DNA from: Muribaculaceae bacterium
GTDB lineage: Bacteria > Bacteroidota > Bacteroidia > Bacteroidales > Muribaculaceae
Direction of reading: 5' to 3'
DNA length: 64,000 nucleotides
NCBI GenBank assembly: GCA_009775355.1
Contig: VSPN01000003.1
Coordinates: 1-64,000 of the forward strand
The position numbers were made by a program, and so were the translations under genes. How positions within the stretch are numbered: the first letter of the stretch is position 1; every line of letters begins with the position of its first letter. Positions 18,711 through 28,108 of this stretch are shown here, one piece after another. The notes beneath the pieces are model-generated. The model ran no database searches and was not told where the DNA came from. It worked only from the letters and a program-made list of their open reading frames with translations.

Positions 18711-18741
18711 AGAAAGCCCGGCTTGCGGAGCCGGGCTTTCT
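18711..18741 (-). terminator. Terminator of the Sus-like operon
   Basis: A perfect 12-bp stem (18711-18722 with 18730-18741), AGAAAGCCCGGC and its complement, has a 7-nt loop and a T run on the minus-strand side. It lies just after the stop codon of the SusF-like gene. Confidence 0.9.
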
Positions 18742-18758
18742 GATATAATGAAGTGGAA

Positions 18759-20258
18759 TTATTCAAGAACTACAGTGTAGGGCTTGGTGCTGAAGTCTAA
18801 AGTCACCTTGTAGGTGCCCGGTACGGCCTGGAGATTTGCGCCTCCGTCCTGCTTGTTGACATTGTAGACCTGCTTGCCGGTGGCGTCGGGCACTGATGTT
18901 CCGCTGAAGCCGATCGTCCACGCGCCGTTTGCGTTGATCTTGAACTCGTCGCCGATCACCACGTTCTCGGCAGTCCAGATCTTCTTGTCGGAAGAGGGCT
19001 TGAGTTCTGTGGCAGTCGCGAGATCCCATTCGTTGCCGCTGCCGATCACCGACAGAGTCTCAATAGCCGAGATGCTGTAATCGAGCTCGACAAGGTTGAC
19101 CTCCACCCAGTAGAGACAGTTGCCGGCGAAGGGAGCGCGGATATCGGTTCCATCGGCGAGGTTGGTGAGCTTGCCGGTCACGGCTCCTGTCTCCTCATTT
19201 GTCTCCTGCTCGGAATTGGGATCCTGACGGAAGATGACCGGACCGTTCTTGTCGGGCTGTGCACCGAGAGTCCAGCGCTGGTTGATGGCTGTCACACCGG
19301 TGTAGTTGATGTAGTTGTCGGTGTAGAGACGCATCACCTTGTCGGCGCTTGTGCGGCCGCTGAAGGGGTAGAGTGTCTCGAACGCGTAGTTGACAGTATA
19401 GGAGTCATCGAGCACGTTGACAGTCACCAGCACGTCGCCGAGGAGGGTGATCACGCCCGGAGCATAGCCGGCGCCGAGTTTGCCGGCGAGGTCAGACGCG
19501 GGCGAGGGGTTGCAGCCGAGCACACCGTCGGTGTTGCCTGCTGTCACTGCCGACTGGGGTGCGATCATCCATCTGTAGCCGCCGTTGTCGATGTCGGCTG
19601 AGGTCACCTCTGTCTTGATGGCGAACACCGGATTGTCGTACGAGCTGATGTCGCCCAGAGTGTTGTTCATCCTGACTGCTTTCGCCATGGCGGGTTTGCC
19701 GCTTGCGTCGCAGGGAACGAGGTAGTATGCCTCCTCAAGAACCTTGGCGGGATCGAGTGTCTTCACCTGGAACACTGCGGGCGATCCGTAGAAGGCGTCG
19801 AGACCGCCGAGGCGCATGCGGGTGGTGCCGCGCTCGGCATATGCCGCGAAACGGGTGTGGATGTCATAAGTGCCGGGCTTTTTTGTCAGCACTTCCTGAA
19901 TGGCTCCGTTGAAAATGTCGGGATTCACCATCACGGCGTTGTCGACGAGGGTTGTCGACACTGTGGCGAATTTAGAGAACGATGCGTCGCCCGACACCTG
20001 CATGTCGACAGCGAGAGTGTAGTCGGCGGGGAAGTTGATGAGTTCGGTCACGTTGGCCACGTTCACATTCTGGTTGGCGGCGTTGGCCTCGACGAGATTG
20101 ACAGTGGCCTCACCCTGTTCGAGCACCAGACCGGAGTTCTCGAATATGCCGTCGGGCTCGGGGTTTGTCTGGCCGGGAGGATTGGGCAGGTCGAAATTGT
20201 CGCACGATGCCATCACCATGGTCAGAGCTAAAGCTGATATGAATTTTATTTTTTTCAT
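18759..20258 (-). CDS. SusF/SusE-like surface lipoprotein (499 aa)
   Basis: A lipoprotein signal ends at Cys19 (MVMASC, then DNFDLPNPPG). The N-terminal third follows the SusE/SusF pattern of beta-sandwich domains, and the last 100 residues (IGSGNEWDLATATELKPSSD near 405, then KIWTAENVVIGDEFKI) form a SusE/F-type starch-binding-like domain ending in YKVTLDFSTKPYTVVLE. In the B. thetaiotaomicron Sus system such lipoproteins sit on the cell surface and hold glycan near SusC/D. It is the fourth gene of the operon, 70 nt after the SusE-like gene, and ends at a strong terminator. The glycan bound here is not known. Confidence 0.82.
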   Translation of the reverse strand: MKKIKFISALALTMVMASCDNFDLPNPPGQTNPEPDGIFENSGLVLEQGEATVNLVEANAANQNVNVANVTELINFPADYTLAVDMQVSGDASFSKFATVSTTLVDNAVMVNPDIFNGAIQEVLTKKPGTYDIHTRFAAYAERGTTRMRLGGLDAFYGSPAVFQVKTLDPAKVLEEAYYLVPCDASGKPAMAKAVRMNNTLGDISSYDNPVFAIKTEVTSADIDNGGYRWMIAPQSAVTAGNTDGVLGCNPSPASDLAGKLGAGYAPGVITLLGDVLVTVNVLDDSYTVNYAFETLYPFSGRTSADKVMRLYTDNYINYTGVTAINQRWTLGAQPDKNGPVIFRQDPNSEQETNEETGAVTGKLTNLADGTDIRAPFAGNCLYWVEVNLVELDYSISAIETLSVIGSGNEWDLATATELKPSSDKKIWTAENVVIGDEFKINANGAWTIGFSGTSVPDATGKQVYNVNKQDGGANLQAVPGTYKVTLDFSTKPYTVVLE

Positions 20259-20328
20259 AAGTCTATTTACTGTTTTTGATTTTGGCTTTTTCCCGGGAGG
20301 GAACGTGTCTCTCCCGGGGGTTAAGGCA

Positions 20329-21387
20329 TCAGTTGAACTGGGGGTCGCGGCCGACGAAAGTCACGTCGTGGAATCCCTCCTTGACATGAATTTTCAGCTG
20401 GACTTCATCGACCACCACTGTCATCGGTGTGAGTTCCGACACCCATACGCCCCAGTTTCCGACACCCTGGGCCACGACGTCGCCCGAGTAACCTGCGTCG
20501 AACTTGTCGGCTATCGGGAGAACGAAGAAGTCACCTTCGGCCGAGCCGAGCGATGTGGTGTTGGTCCATCCGAGAAGCTGGGTGAAGAAGCGGAACTGCG
20601 AAGTCGCGTCGACGTTCGTCAGGTCGGGATCGTCAGACTTGGGATTGATGTTGAACTGGCCGACATATATTTTCTGGCCGATCATCTCGGTGGGTTCCTC
20701 AAGACGGAAGTTGTTGTAGTAGTGGTCGTAGTTCGCCATCGACGGGCCCTTGAAGTCGTCGATCACGCCGGTCTCAGGGTTCTGGACGTTGCCGACGATG
20801 TAGATCCAGGCTGCCTTCTTCTCGGCATACTGCACCTTGACGGCGTTGTAGCTTACCACATTGTCGGAGGCGATTTCCGAGTTGGCTATGCCTTCGATGC
20901 TGCACACTGCGCGGAAATAGCATTTCACAGGAGTGGTGGCGAAAGCCGATGCCGCGTAGGCATCGGGATCATTGACGATACCGCCGAGCCTGAGGGCGGC
21001 GACTCCGAGGTCGAAAGTCTTGATCGCCATGGCGGCAGAAGTGGGGTTGATGTTCTCGAGCGCTTCCGATTTGCCCGCCACGGGGACAATCGACACTGCG
21101 CCTGTCTCCTCATCTACAACTCTGTCAACGGGACACTCCGGGTCGAGCGACACGATGGCGGAGTATTTGCAGATTGCAGAGTAGCCGTAGTCGGGCTGGG
21201 TGCAGAAGAGATTGAAAGTCGCATCGTCGGTCATCTCTGATGAGGTGGCGAACTCAACGTTCTGCAGAGCGGGAGTAGCTATGCTGAAAGAGGTCGGCTG
21301 GTGAAACTGGGGTTCATCCTCCTGCGAGCACGACGAAAAGCCGAGTGCCACGGCAGCCGAAGCCAGTATTATTGATATTTTTTTCAT
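20329..21387 (-). CDS. SusE-like surface lipoprotein (352 aa)
   Basis: The start MKKISIILAS is preferred to an ATG four codons earlier because it gives a normal lipoprotein signal with Cys20. Residues after the cysteine are SQEDEPQ, an acidic run like the signal that exports lipoproteins to the outer face in Bacteroidetes. The N-terminal part (FSIATPALQNVEF) resembles the Ig-like SusE N-terminal domain. The C-terminal part has a domain beginning AWIYIVGNVQNPETG with WTNTTSLGS further on, comparable to the ligand-binding domains of SusE relatives. The third gene of the Sus-like operon, it follows susD by 40 nt. Ligand unknown. Confidence 0.78.
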   Translation of the reverse strand: MKKISIILASAAVALGFSSCSQEDEPQFHQPTSFSIATPALQNVEFATSSEMTDDATFNLFCTQPDYGYSAICKYSAIVSLDPECPVDRVVDEETGAVSIVPVAGKSEALENINPTSAAMAIKTFDLGVAALRLGGIVNDPDAYAASAFATTPVKCYFRAVCSIEGIANSEIASDNVVSYNAVKVQYAEKKAAWIYIVGNVQNPETGVIDDFKGPSMANYDHYYNNFRLEEPTEMIGQKIYVGQFNINPKSDDPDLTNVDATSQFRFFTQLLGWTNTTSLGSAEGDFFVLPIADKFDAGYSGDVVAQGVGNWGVWVSELTPMTVVVDEVQLKIHVKEGFHDVTFVGRDPQFN

Positions 21388-21427
21388 CTGATAATTCAAA
21401 TTAATTGGTTATAAACCTGATATCATA

Positions 21428-23353
21428 TTAATATCCTGTCATCTGCTTGAGTGACGATGAAGTCATGACACGTGTCGGGATAGGATAGCTCTTTGTGTAT
21501 TCGGGCAGGTTTGTGCCTGACGAGAGGCCGCCTTTCCATTCCCATGTGTAGCCGGTACACCACTTGTTCCAGCGGATAAGGTCGGTGCGGCGCGTGTTCT
21601 CCTGATAGAGCTCTCGGCAGCGTTCATCCTGCAGCTCGCTCATGCTGAGCGAAGTCCAGGGAGTGTAGTTGTCGCCATAAGCACGCTGACGGACATTGTT
21701 GACATACTGCAGAGCCTCGGCCTGAGAGCCGCCGCCACCCTGAAGGATAGCCTCGGCCGCCATGAGGTATACCTCGGCGAGACGGAGAGCCGCGTAGTCG
21801 CCGCCGTAGCATGCGGTCATCGGCACAAGCGCGCTTGCCGCATAGTCGATCTCGCCGTTCTGGTCGTATGCCCAGTTGGTGTATTTCATAGCGATATAGC
21901 CGTTCGAACCCCAGTCATCGCCGACAAGCGAGGTGTTCTCGGCGGTGAAACCGTGAGAAGATGTCTGCCAGAAACCGACACGGCTGTCGTTGCTCTGGCT
22001 CATCTCCACGTCGTTCCAGTCGAATTTGCGCACGAACGACTTGCGTGCCACCATAGACTTCCAGTTTTCGGTGGCGTTGAACCACTGGCCTGTCATATAG
22101 CCCTTGGCGGCAGGATCGAACGAATATGCCACATCGGCCACCAGCTCCTCGACAACAGTCTTCCATACGGTCTTGTTGTCGGATTTGGCGGTATCATATT
22201 CTTTGAGTGCCTTATCATATTTATCCTTGTCGCTGATATACACGTAGATGTGTCTTGTGCCGTCGGCGTCTGTGAAGATGAGGTCTTCACCCTTCTTGCC
22301 GCTGTAGGCCGGATCCATTGTCGGGCAAGGCACAGTTGTCACGACACCGTTCGAGCCGTTCCAGGCAGCGATCATGAATGTCGAGCCAGACCATGAAGTC
22401 AGGTTATCGACAACGTTGCCGTTGTCTACATATTTCGATGCGGGGATTGTCCAGATGATCTCGTTGACAGGCGAGCCGCCGTTGCCGACCACATACATCT
22501 GGTTGTTGCAGCCGAAGAGCGAGGCGTAAGTGGGCGCGAGACCGTTGCCGTACTTGCCACCCTTGCCGAGGCGGTCGATGACGGCCTTCGAGTGCTGGTA
22601 GCACTTCGCATAATCGGGCGTGCCGGAGAATACCTCTGCGTTGAGGTAGATCTTGGCGAGAATCGACTGTGCGGCGTCAAGGCCTACGAAACCGTAATAA
22701 GTGGAGTTGTCGTTGTTGTAGGAAGCCACGACATCCTCAAGATCTGCTGTCACCAGACGGTAGACCTCGGCACGGCCAGGCTGTGAGGGCTGTGCTCCGA
22801 CGGGAGTGGTCTCGTCGGCATAAGGGGGATTCTCATAGAACGACAGCATGTAGAAATAACATGCTCCGCGCAGTATGCGCGCCTGGCGCACATACTCCTG
22901 GGCGCGTTTCTGGCCGGCCTCGTCGAGATCGAACTTGCCGTCGTTGACGCTCTGGATGAAGTCGTTGCAGAGAGTGATGTTGATGATCAGACGAGAGTAG
23001 AACCCGAACACGCAGGGCATGTCAGGAGTCACGAAGCCATAGTTGATCTGGCCGAATTTCTCGGGGTCCCAGAGCCAGCAGGCCTCGTCGGTGGGCATCT
23101 CCTCGGCAGTGAATATGGCGCGCTGGAAAGCAGCCATACCACCGTCGAAATCCTTGACGGGAGAGTCTCCGTTTGCTCCGAAAGTGGCGAAGTTGAGATA
23201 AATGTCGGCGAACACCTGGTCCATGTTCTTGCTGACATCGGTGGTGACAGAGGGATCCACGGGCGAGAGGTCAAGGTCGTTGACGCATGAAGAGAGCCCG
23301 AGCGTGCCGGCGGCCACACCCAATGTCATGAATATTTTATTGATGGTTTTCAT
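21428..23353 (-). CDS. SusD/RagB-family glycan-binding lipoprotein (641 aa)
   Basis: The lipoprotein signal ends at Cys23 (LGLSSC). The family is shown by the TPR-type helical core motif RQARILRGACYFYML near residue 138, by NPPYADETTPVG a little later, and by the C-terminal block RLAEVYLMAAEAIL followed by NNVRQRAYG and the end motif DERCRELYQENTRRTDLIRW. SusD proteins cap the SusC barrel and bind ligand at the cell surface. The gene lies 35 nt after susC, as expected for such a pair. The length is longer than the original SusD (about 550), suggesting added loops around the binding site. Confidence 0.95.
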   Translation of the reverse strand: MKTINKIFMTLGVAAGTLGLSSCVNDLDLSPVDPSVTTDVSKNMDQVFADIYLNFATFGANGDSPVKDFDGGMAAFQRAIFTAEEMPTDEACWLWDPEKFGQINYGFVTPDMPCVFGFYSRLIINITLCNDFIQSVNDGKFDLDEAGQKRAQEYVRQARILRGACYFYMLSFYENPPYADETTPVGAQPSQPGRAEVYRLVTADLEDVVASYNNDNSTYYGFVGLDAAQSILAKIYLNAEVFSGTPDYAKCYQHSKAVIDRLGKGGKYGNGLAPTYASLFGCNNQMYVVGNGGSPVNEIIWTIPASKYVDNGNVVDNLTSWSGSTFMIAAWNGSNGVVTTVPCPTMDPAYSGKKGEDLIFTDADGTRHIYVYISDKDKYDKALKEYDTAKSDNKTVWKTVVEELVADVAYSFDPAAKGYMTGQWFNATENWKSMVARKSFVRKFDWNDVEMSQSNDSRVGFWQTSSHGFTAENTSLVGDDWGSNGYIAMKYTNWAYDQNGEIDYAASALVPMTACYGGDYAALRLAEVYLMAAEAILQGGGGSQAEALQYVNNVRQRAYGDNYTPWTSLSMSELQDERCRELYQENTRRTDLIRWNKWCTGYTWEWKGGLSSGTNLPEYTKSYPIPTRVMTSSSLKQMTGY

Positions 23354-23388
23354 ATTGGATTTTCTATTCTTTGATTAGGTGATAAAGA

Positions 23389-26300
23389 TTAGAATGTAGC
23401 CACGAGACCGAGAGTAGTAGTGATGGGTCGCGGGTACGGGCTGCTCTGGAGACCGCTGAATTCCTCAGGATCAAGACCTGTGAACTTGGTGATCACGAAC
23501 GGATTCTGAACCGCGCCGAAGAGACGGAGCGTGAAGTCGCTGCCCTTGATGTTGCGGAAAGTGTAGCCGAGCGTGATGTTGTCGCAGCGGAGGAACGACG
23601 CATTCTCCACGAAATAGCTCGAGAGAGGCAGAAGTGTTCCGCTTGCAGAGTTCTCGAAGAGGGGACGGTCGGCCAGGAGGTTGCCGAGCTGATACTGGGC
23701 TGCGGCCACGTAGTAGATACGGCTGCCGTCATAGCCGAGCTTGTTGTAGACGTAGTTGCCGAGCGATGCGCGGAGCGAGATGCCGAGATCCCAGTTCTTC
23801 CACTGGAAGTTGTTGTTCCAGGTCATGGTCACCTTCGGGTCGCGCGAGTGATACATGATCTTGTCGCTCTCGTTGATCACACCGTCGCCGTTCTGGTCGA
23901 CATACTGGTTTTCGATCGGATCGCCGTTGGAGTCATATACCTGCTCGTAGACCATGAACGTGTATGCGGGCTGGCCGACGATGTGGTATGCTATGTCGTA
24001 CGATCCTGTTCCGCCGGTCGAGATGGCCACTGTCGAAGTGCCGCCCTGGAGTTCGGTGATCTTGTTCTTGTTCCATGCCACATTGAACGAGGTGTTCCAT
24101 GTGAAGTCGTCGGTGACGACGGGTTTCGCGCCGATAGTGGCCTCGATACCGATATTCTCCATCGTGCCGATGTTGTCCCACATCATGTTGGCGGTGTTCA
24201 TCGCGCCGGTGGGCACGTATGAGAGGAGGTCGGTTGTCTTGCGCAGATACCAGTCGGCCGCCAGAGTGATGCGGTTGTTGAGGAAGCCCATGTCGATTCC
24301 GACGTTCCATGTAGTGGTGGTCTCCCACTTCAGGTTGGGGTTGTAGGCCGAGGGGTAGAGTGGGTTGATCCACTGGCCTGTGCCGTTGGGGTCAAGATAC
24401 TTGTATCCGTTCTGATATGAAAGGGTGTATTTCGACAGATAGGGGAAGTAGTCGTCCATCTCCTGCTGGCCTGTCTGACCCCATCCGAGACGGAGCTTGA
24501 AGTCGTTGAGCCATCCCTGTGCCGGCTCCATGAAGGCCATGTTGTTGATCTTCCATCCGAGAGCAACTGCAGGGAAGATTCCCCAGCGGTTCTCTTTCGA
24601 GAAGCGTGACGAACCGTCGCCGCGGAGAGTGAATGTCAGCAGGTAAGTGTCGTCGAAGATGTAGTTGAGACGTCCGAAGAACGACACGAGCTGGTTGATG
24701 TTGGCCCATGTCGACATGGGTGCGTTGGCATAAGTCTTGCCGATGTGGTCGGCTGTGGCCTGGTCGGGAGTCAGAGTGTACTGGCCGTTGTTGTAGATCG
24801 ATGTCCAGGTGTTGTCGAAACCGAGGGTGCTGATCACGTTCTGGCTGCGGCCGTGGTAGTCGAAGCGCTGCCAGTCATAGCCGACGGTCACGTCGAGGTC
24901 GGATTTGGCTGCCTCGAAATACTTCTTGTAGTTGATATAGAAGTCGAGCAGAGTGTTGCGCTGCAGCTCGTACCAGTGCTCGTGTGTGCCGGCTCCGTCG
25001 TTGTAGTTGCTACGCCATGCCTGCACGGAGTTCTGGGCGATATCCTTGTTCGACCAGTTCTTAGATACCTGATAACCGAGGTTGAGGTTGAAGTGGAGTT
25101 CGGGCACCCAGTAGAGAGCGTAGTCGATCTGGAGGTTGCCGACACTCGAGAGGGTCTTGCCGATATAGGTGGCGTCCATAAGCTCCTGCACGGGGTTCTG
25201 GCTTGCTTGGGTCTCCGGTTCACCGGTCGTTTTAACCACATTGTAGTAGCCGTTGAACATTGTCATGCCCGTGTCGCCGAGGGTCGGATAGTCATACATG
25301 ACAGGATAGAGGGGGCTCATGCCGACAGCTGTTCCCAAGCCTCCCTGCGCCTGCTGGCTGCGGATGTATGATCCGCTTGCGTTGGCGGAGATGGAGAGAG
25401 CGTCGTTGAAGAATTTGGGTGTCAGCGAGAAACCTGCTGTGGTACGCTGCATTCCCGAAGTCTTGAGGATACCCTGGTTGTCGGTATATGATGCGTTGAC
25501 GCGATAGGGGATAATACCTGCCGAACCTCCGACGCTCAGAGAGTAGTCGTGTGAGAACGAGGTGCGGAGCACTTCTTTCTGCCAGTCAGTGTCATATGCC
25601 ACCATTTCGCCGGCGGCGTTTGCATGCAGAAGGTTGTCAACCTGCTGGTTGGCAGTTTCGTTGCCATATTTCCTGTAGATCTCGGTGATCTCGGAGGAGT
25701 TCATCATGTCGAGGGTGTTGCGCGGGGTGTTCACGTGGAAGTTGGCCGCGAAGTTCACCTGCGGACGACCTTTCTTACCTTTCTTGGTGGTGATGATGAT
25801 CACACCGTTGGATGCGCGTGAACCGTAGATGGCTGTCGCCGACGCGTCCTTGAGGATTGTCATCGACTCGATGTTCTGGGGGTTGAGCATCGTGAGGGCG
25901 TTGGTACCGCCGGCGTTGCTCTGGTTTGTCTGGGGCACGCCGTCGATCACGATCAGAGGGTTGTTGGATGCCGAAAGCGAAGAGCCGCCTCGGATGCGGA
26001 TGTTGGCGTTGCCTGTGGGGTCACCGCCGGAGGTGGTAACGACCACACCGGGGCTCGCGCCTACGAGCAGATCCTGAGCCGATGTCGAGATGCCGGCGTC
26101 AATATCGTCGGGAGTGACGATGGCCACCGAACCGGTAGCGTCTGATTTCTTCACGGAACCGTAGCCGATCACGACAGTTTCGGCGAGCAGAGTTGCGTTC
26201 TGCTTCATCACGATGTTGATGTTGGTCTGTCCGTTGACGGGTACATCCATCGGGTCGTAGCCAACATAGCTCACCACGAGAGTGGCGTTGGCCGGGACGT

Positions 26301-26508
26301 TGATGGTGAAGTTACCGTCAATGTCGGCCGATGTGCCGTTGGAGGTGCCTTTTTCCATGATGGTGGCGCCAATCAGATCTTCTCCCAGCTCGTCGGCCAC
26401 ATGTCCGGTGACAGTGATCTTCTGAGCCAGCGAGGGAAATGCAAGTGTCAGCAGCACGGCCATTGTCACCCACAGTTTCCTGTTCAGATGAAAACATAAG
26501 TTCTTCAT
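23389..26508 (-). CDS. SusC/RagA-family TonB-dependent outer-membrane transporter (1039 aa)
   Basis: After a signal peptide (to about residue 28, PSLAQ) comes a carboxypeptidase-D-like regulatory domain (ITVTGHVADELGEDLIGATI) typical of SusC proteins, then the TonB-box-like segment ETVVIGYGSVKKSDATGS near residue 110. The plug follows with IRGGSSLSASNNPLIVIDG and GSRASNGVIIITTKKGK, then a 22-strand-type beta barrel ending in an aromatic residue (LGLVATF). It transports glycans or other large substrates with SusD. No anti-sigma-interacting STN domain is present at the N-terminus, so ECF-sigma signalling through this protein is unlikely. It is the first gene of the operon. Confidence 0.97.
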   Translation of the reverse strand: MKNLCFHLNRKLWVTMAVLLTLAFPSLAQKITVTGHVADELGEDLIGATIMEKGTSNGTSADIDGNFTINVPANATLVVSYVGYDPMDVPVNGQTNINIVMKQNATLLAETVVIGYGSVKKSDATGSVAIVTPDDIDAGISTSAQDLLVGASPGVVVTTSGGDPTGNANIRIRGGSSLSASNNPLIVIDGVPQTNQSNAGGTNALTMLNPQNIESMTILKDASATAIYGSRASNGVIIITTKKGKKGRPQVNFAANFHVNTPRNTLDMMNSSEITEIYRKYGNETANQQVDNLLHANAAGEMVAYDTDWQKEVLRTSFSHDYSLSVGGSAGIIPYRVNASYTDNQGILKTSGMQRTTAGFSLTPKFFNDALSISANASGSYIRSQQAQGGLGTAVGMSPLYPVMYDYPTLGDTGMTMFNGYYNVVKTTGEPETQASQNPVQELMDATYIGKTLSSVGNLQIDYALYWVPELHFNLNLGYQVSKNWSNKDIAQNSVQAWRSNYNDGAGTHEHWYELQRNTLLDFYINYKKYFEAAKSDLDVTVGYDWQRFDYHGRSQNVISTLGFDNTWTSIYNNGQYTLTPDQATADHIGKTYANAPMSTWANINQLVSFFGRLNYIFDDTYLLTFTLRGDGSSRFSKENRWGIFPAVALGWKINNMAFMEPAQGWLNDFKLRLGWGQTGQQEMDDYFPYLSKYTLSYQNGYKYLDPNGTGQWINPLYPSAYNPNLKWETTTTWNVGIDMGFLNNRITLAADWYLRKTTDLLSYVPTGAMNTANMMWDNIGTMENIGIEATIGAKPVVTDDFTWNTSFNVAWNKNKITELQGGTSTVAISTGGTGSYDIAYHIVGQPAYTFMVYEQVYDSNGDPIENQYVDQNGDGVINESDKIMYHSRDPKVTMTWNNNFQWKNWDLGISLRASLGNYVYNKLGYDGSRIYYVAAAQYQLGNLLADRPLFENSASGTLLPLSSYFVENASFLRCDNITLGYTFRNIKGSDFTLRLFGAVQNPFVITKFTGLDPEEFSGLQSSPYPRPITTTLGLVATF

Positions 26509-26585
26509 GCAAGAATGTGATTTAGTTTTACATTGGGTTTATTTAGTATTATTTTTTTTTGTGGTAAGCGCACGCATATGCGCGT

Positions 26586-26622
26586 GGCCTACGGTCGCGG
26601 CGCAAGGCCGCGACCGTAGGCC
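26586..26622. repeat. Perfect 16-bp inverted repeat in the susC leader
   Basis: GGCCTACGGTCGCGGC (26586-26601) pairs perfectly with 26607-26622 around a 5-nt loop, a very stable GC-rich hairpin 78 nt before the susC start. A short palindrome CGCATATGCG (26573-26582) lies next to it. There is no T run immediately after it on the minus strand, so it is not a standard terminator; a role in mRNA stability or control of susC is possible. Confidence 0.85.
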
Positions 26623-26841
26623 ATATATTATGTCTTTGGAGTTATGGCGGGTTTCATCACTCGGGTCAACTTGCTTGTTATGTGCGGGTAATGCCAAAGA
26701 TTCTTTTGTTCCGGAATCAATGCCTTACGGAAGAGCATACGGAAGTCTCCGGATCGGGTGCCGCTGTCGGTCGCCCTGTATGGCGTGCCGGACTGTGAGT
26801 TTTCATGGCGTCCCTCCTTGTGACTGTTTGCAAATCAGTTG

Positions 26842-26849
26842 CAAAATTA
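26842..26849 (-). promoter_or_regulatory. Possible -7 box (TAATTTTG) of the Sus-like operon
   Basis: TAATTTTG on the minus strand fits the consensus and would give a leader of about 330 nt containing the GC-rich hairpin at 26586-26622. No TTTG is seen at the right distance. Nothing else gene-like lies in 26509-26899. Confidence 0.3.
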
Positions 26850-26899
26850 GGCAATTGTAGGGACTTTAACGGATATAAACATATCTTTAACAGTGTTAA

Positions 26900-28108
26900 T
26901 TAACGATTGTTAAAAGACTTTCTGATGCGTTTCCTTACCGATATTATGTTGAGTGAGATTATGAGTGTGGTCATCGCCGTGCCGACACATGGCATTATCC
27001 ATAGCGGAGCGGGTTGTGCTCCGATACCTGTAAGTGGCGCCATATAGCTGGTTCTCAGTATTATGACGCCTGTGGCTGCAAGTGCGAACGCAAGCAGCGA
27101 TGCAGTGGTGACTACTGAGGAATATGGGCCGGCTATGGTGCCGGTGTCATAGCCGAGCATGATGAGAGAGTGGATCTTGTCGCGGTTTTTTTCCATGATG
27201 AGCGATATGGAAAGCATCAGTATGAATAGTGATAGAATGGTTATCAAAGTGCCGATGGCAAGAATGATGCCGGCCACAACACGGAGCATGAAAGCCGCGG
27301 AGGTCGCCGATTTGTCGCCGGCCGCCTCAAGTCCGTGGCTTTCGAGGTAGCGTGTTATGGCCACGTCGCCCGGACTGCTCGTGTCTATTATCAGTCGCGA
27401 GGGAGCTTTCGGTCTGCCCGATCCGAGGTCGGCGTTGGTTTCCTCCATGAACAGTCGTGGCACAAGGATGGTGTTGAGCCTGTTGGAGAATCCGGCCACA
27501 TGGCCTGTGAATCGTCTTGTGCGTGTGCCGTCTTCGCTTGTGAGCGTCAGAGACAGGGGAATGCTCGACATGAGTCCCTCTGAAAGCTGGGGCAGTCCCG
27601 CCGAAGAGGCGAATCCGAAATTATAGAGAGTGAGATAGTCTTTGGAGAGTATGACAGGCACTACGCTGTCGCCGGGACGGTAGAGCCACTGTGAGCGGGG
27701 AACATCGACGAAATCGTCGGGTATTGATTCGAAAAACATGTAGGTAGACATGCCCCTGCCGCCGCTGCTGACACCGACGAGCACACGGTAGTCGTTCGAC
27801 GTGAATTCCGCCATGCGGCGGACCCACGGCTGCTTCCGCAGGTCTTCGGTCTCATCCGTGGTGAATCCGGGCAGGGCTGCGCCGAGAGTGTTGGCCGATG
27901 TCACTTTCTTGTTGATTACAAGATAGTCGCTGCGGATGAAAGAGTCTTCCGATGTCCATATGGTGCGGGCATCAAGGAAGAACTGCAGTCCTCCGAGCAC
28001 GATGGCAAGTCCGATGAAGTTGGAGAGTATGAAGCCGGCAATGCGGGCTTTCGAGGTGTTTTTGCGCAGAAGGCGGGCTACAAGTCTGTCCATGGCAGGC
28101 GGGGTCAT
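26900..28108 (-). CDS. ABC transporter permease, FtsX/MacB-like (402 aa)
   Basis: One membrane helix near residues 25-45 (AGFILSNFIGLAIVLGGLQFF) is followed by a long extracytoplasmic domain. Three helices lie near the C-terminus (AGIILAIGTLITILSLFILML, then VVTTASLLAFALAATGVIIL, then VGTAMTTLIISLNIISV). This 1+3 layout is that of the FtsX/MacB/LolC permease family, which act as mechanotransmitters for envelope tasks rather than classical import. Its ATG overlaps the stop of the ATPase gene by 4 nt (ATGA), so the two subunits are translationally coupled. Confidence 0.8.
   Translation of the reverse strand: MTPPAMDRLVARLLRKNTSKARIAGFILSNFIGLAIVLGGLQFFLDARTIWTSEDSFIRSDYLVINKKVTSANTLGAALPGFTTDETEDLRKQPWVRRMAEFTSNDYRVLVGVSSGGRGMSTYMFFESIPDDFVDVPRSQWLYRPGDSVVPVILSKDYLTLYNFGFASSAGLPQLSEGLMSSIPLSLTLTSEDGTRTRRFTGHVAGFSNRLNTILVPRLFMEETNADLGSGRPKAPSRLIIDTSSPGDVAITRYLESHGLEAAGDKSATSAAFMLRVVAGIILAIGTLITILSLFILMLSISLIMEKNRDKIHSLIMLGYDTGTIAGPYSSVVTTASLLAFALAATGVIILRTSYMAPLTGIGAQPAPLWIMPCVGTAMTTLIISLNIISVRKRIRKSFNNR

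Noticed and set aside
20035..21240. Open frame of 401 codons on the plus strand opposite the SusE/SusF-like genes
   Set aside because: It lies across two genes of the Sus-like operon that have lipoprotein signals and normal spacing; the plus-strand product is not recognisable.
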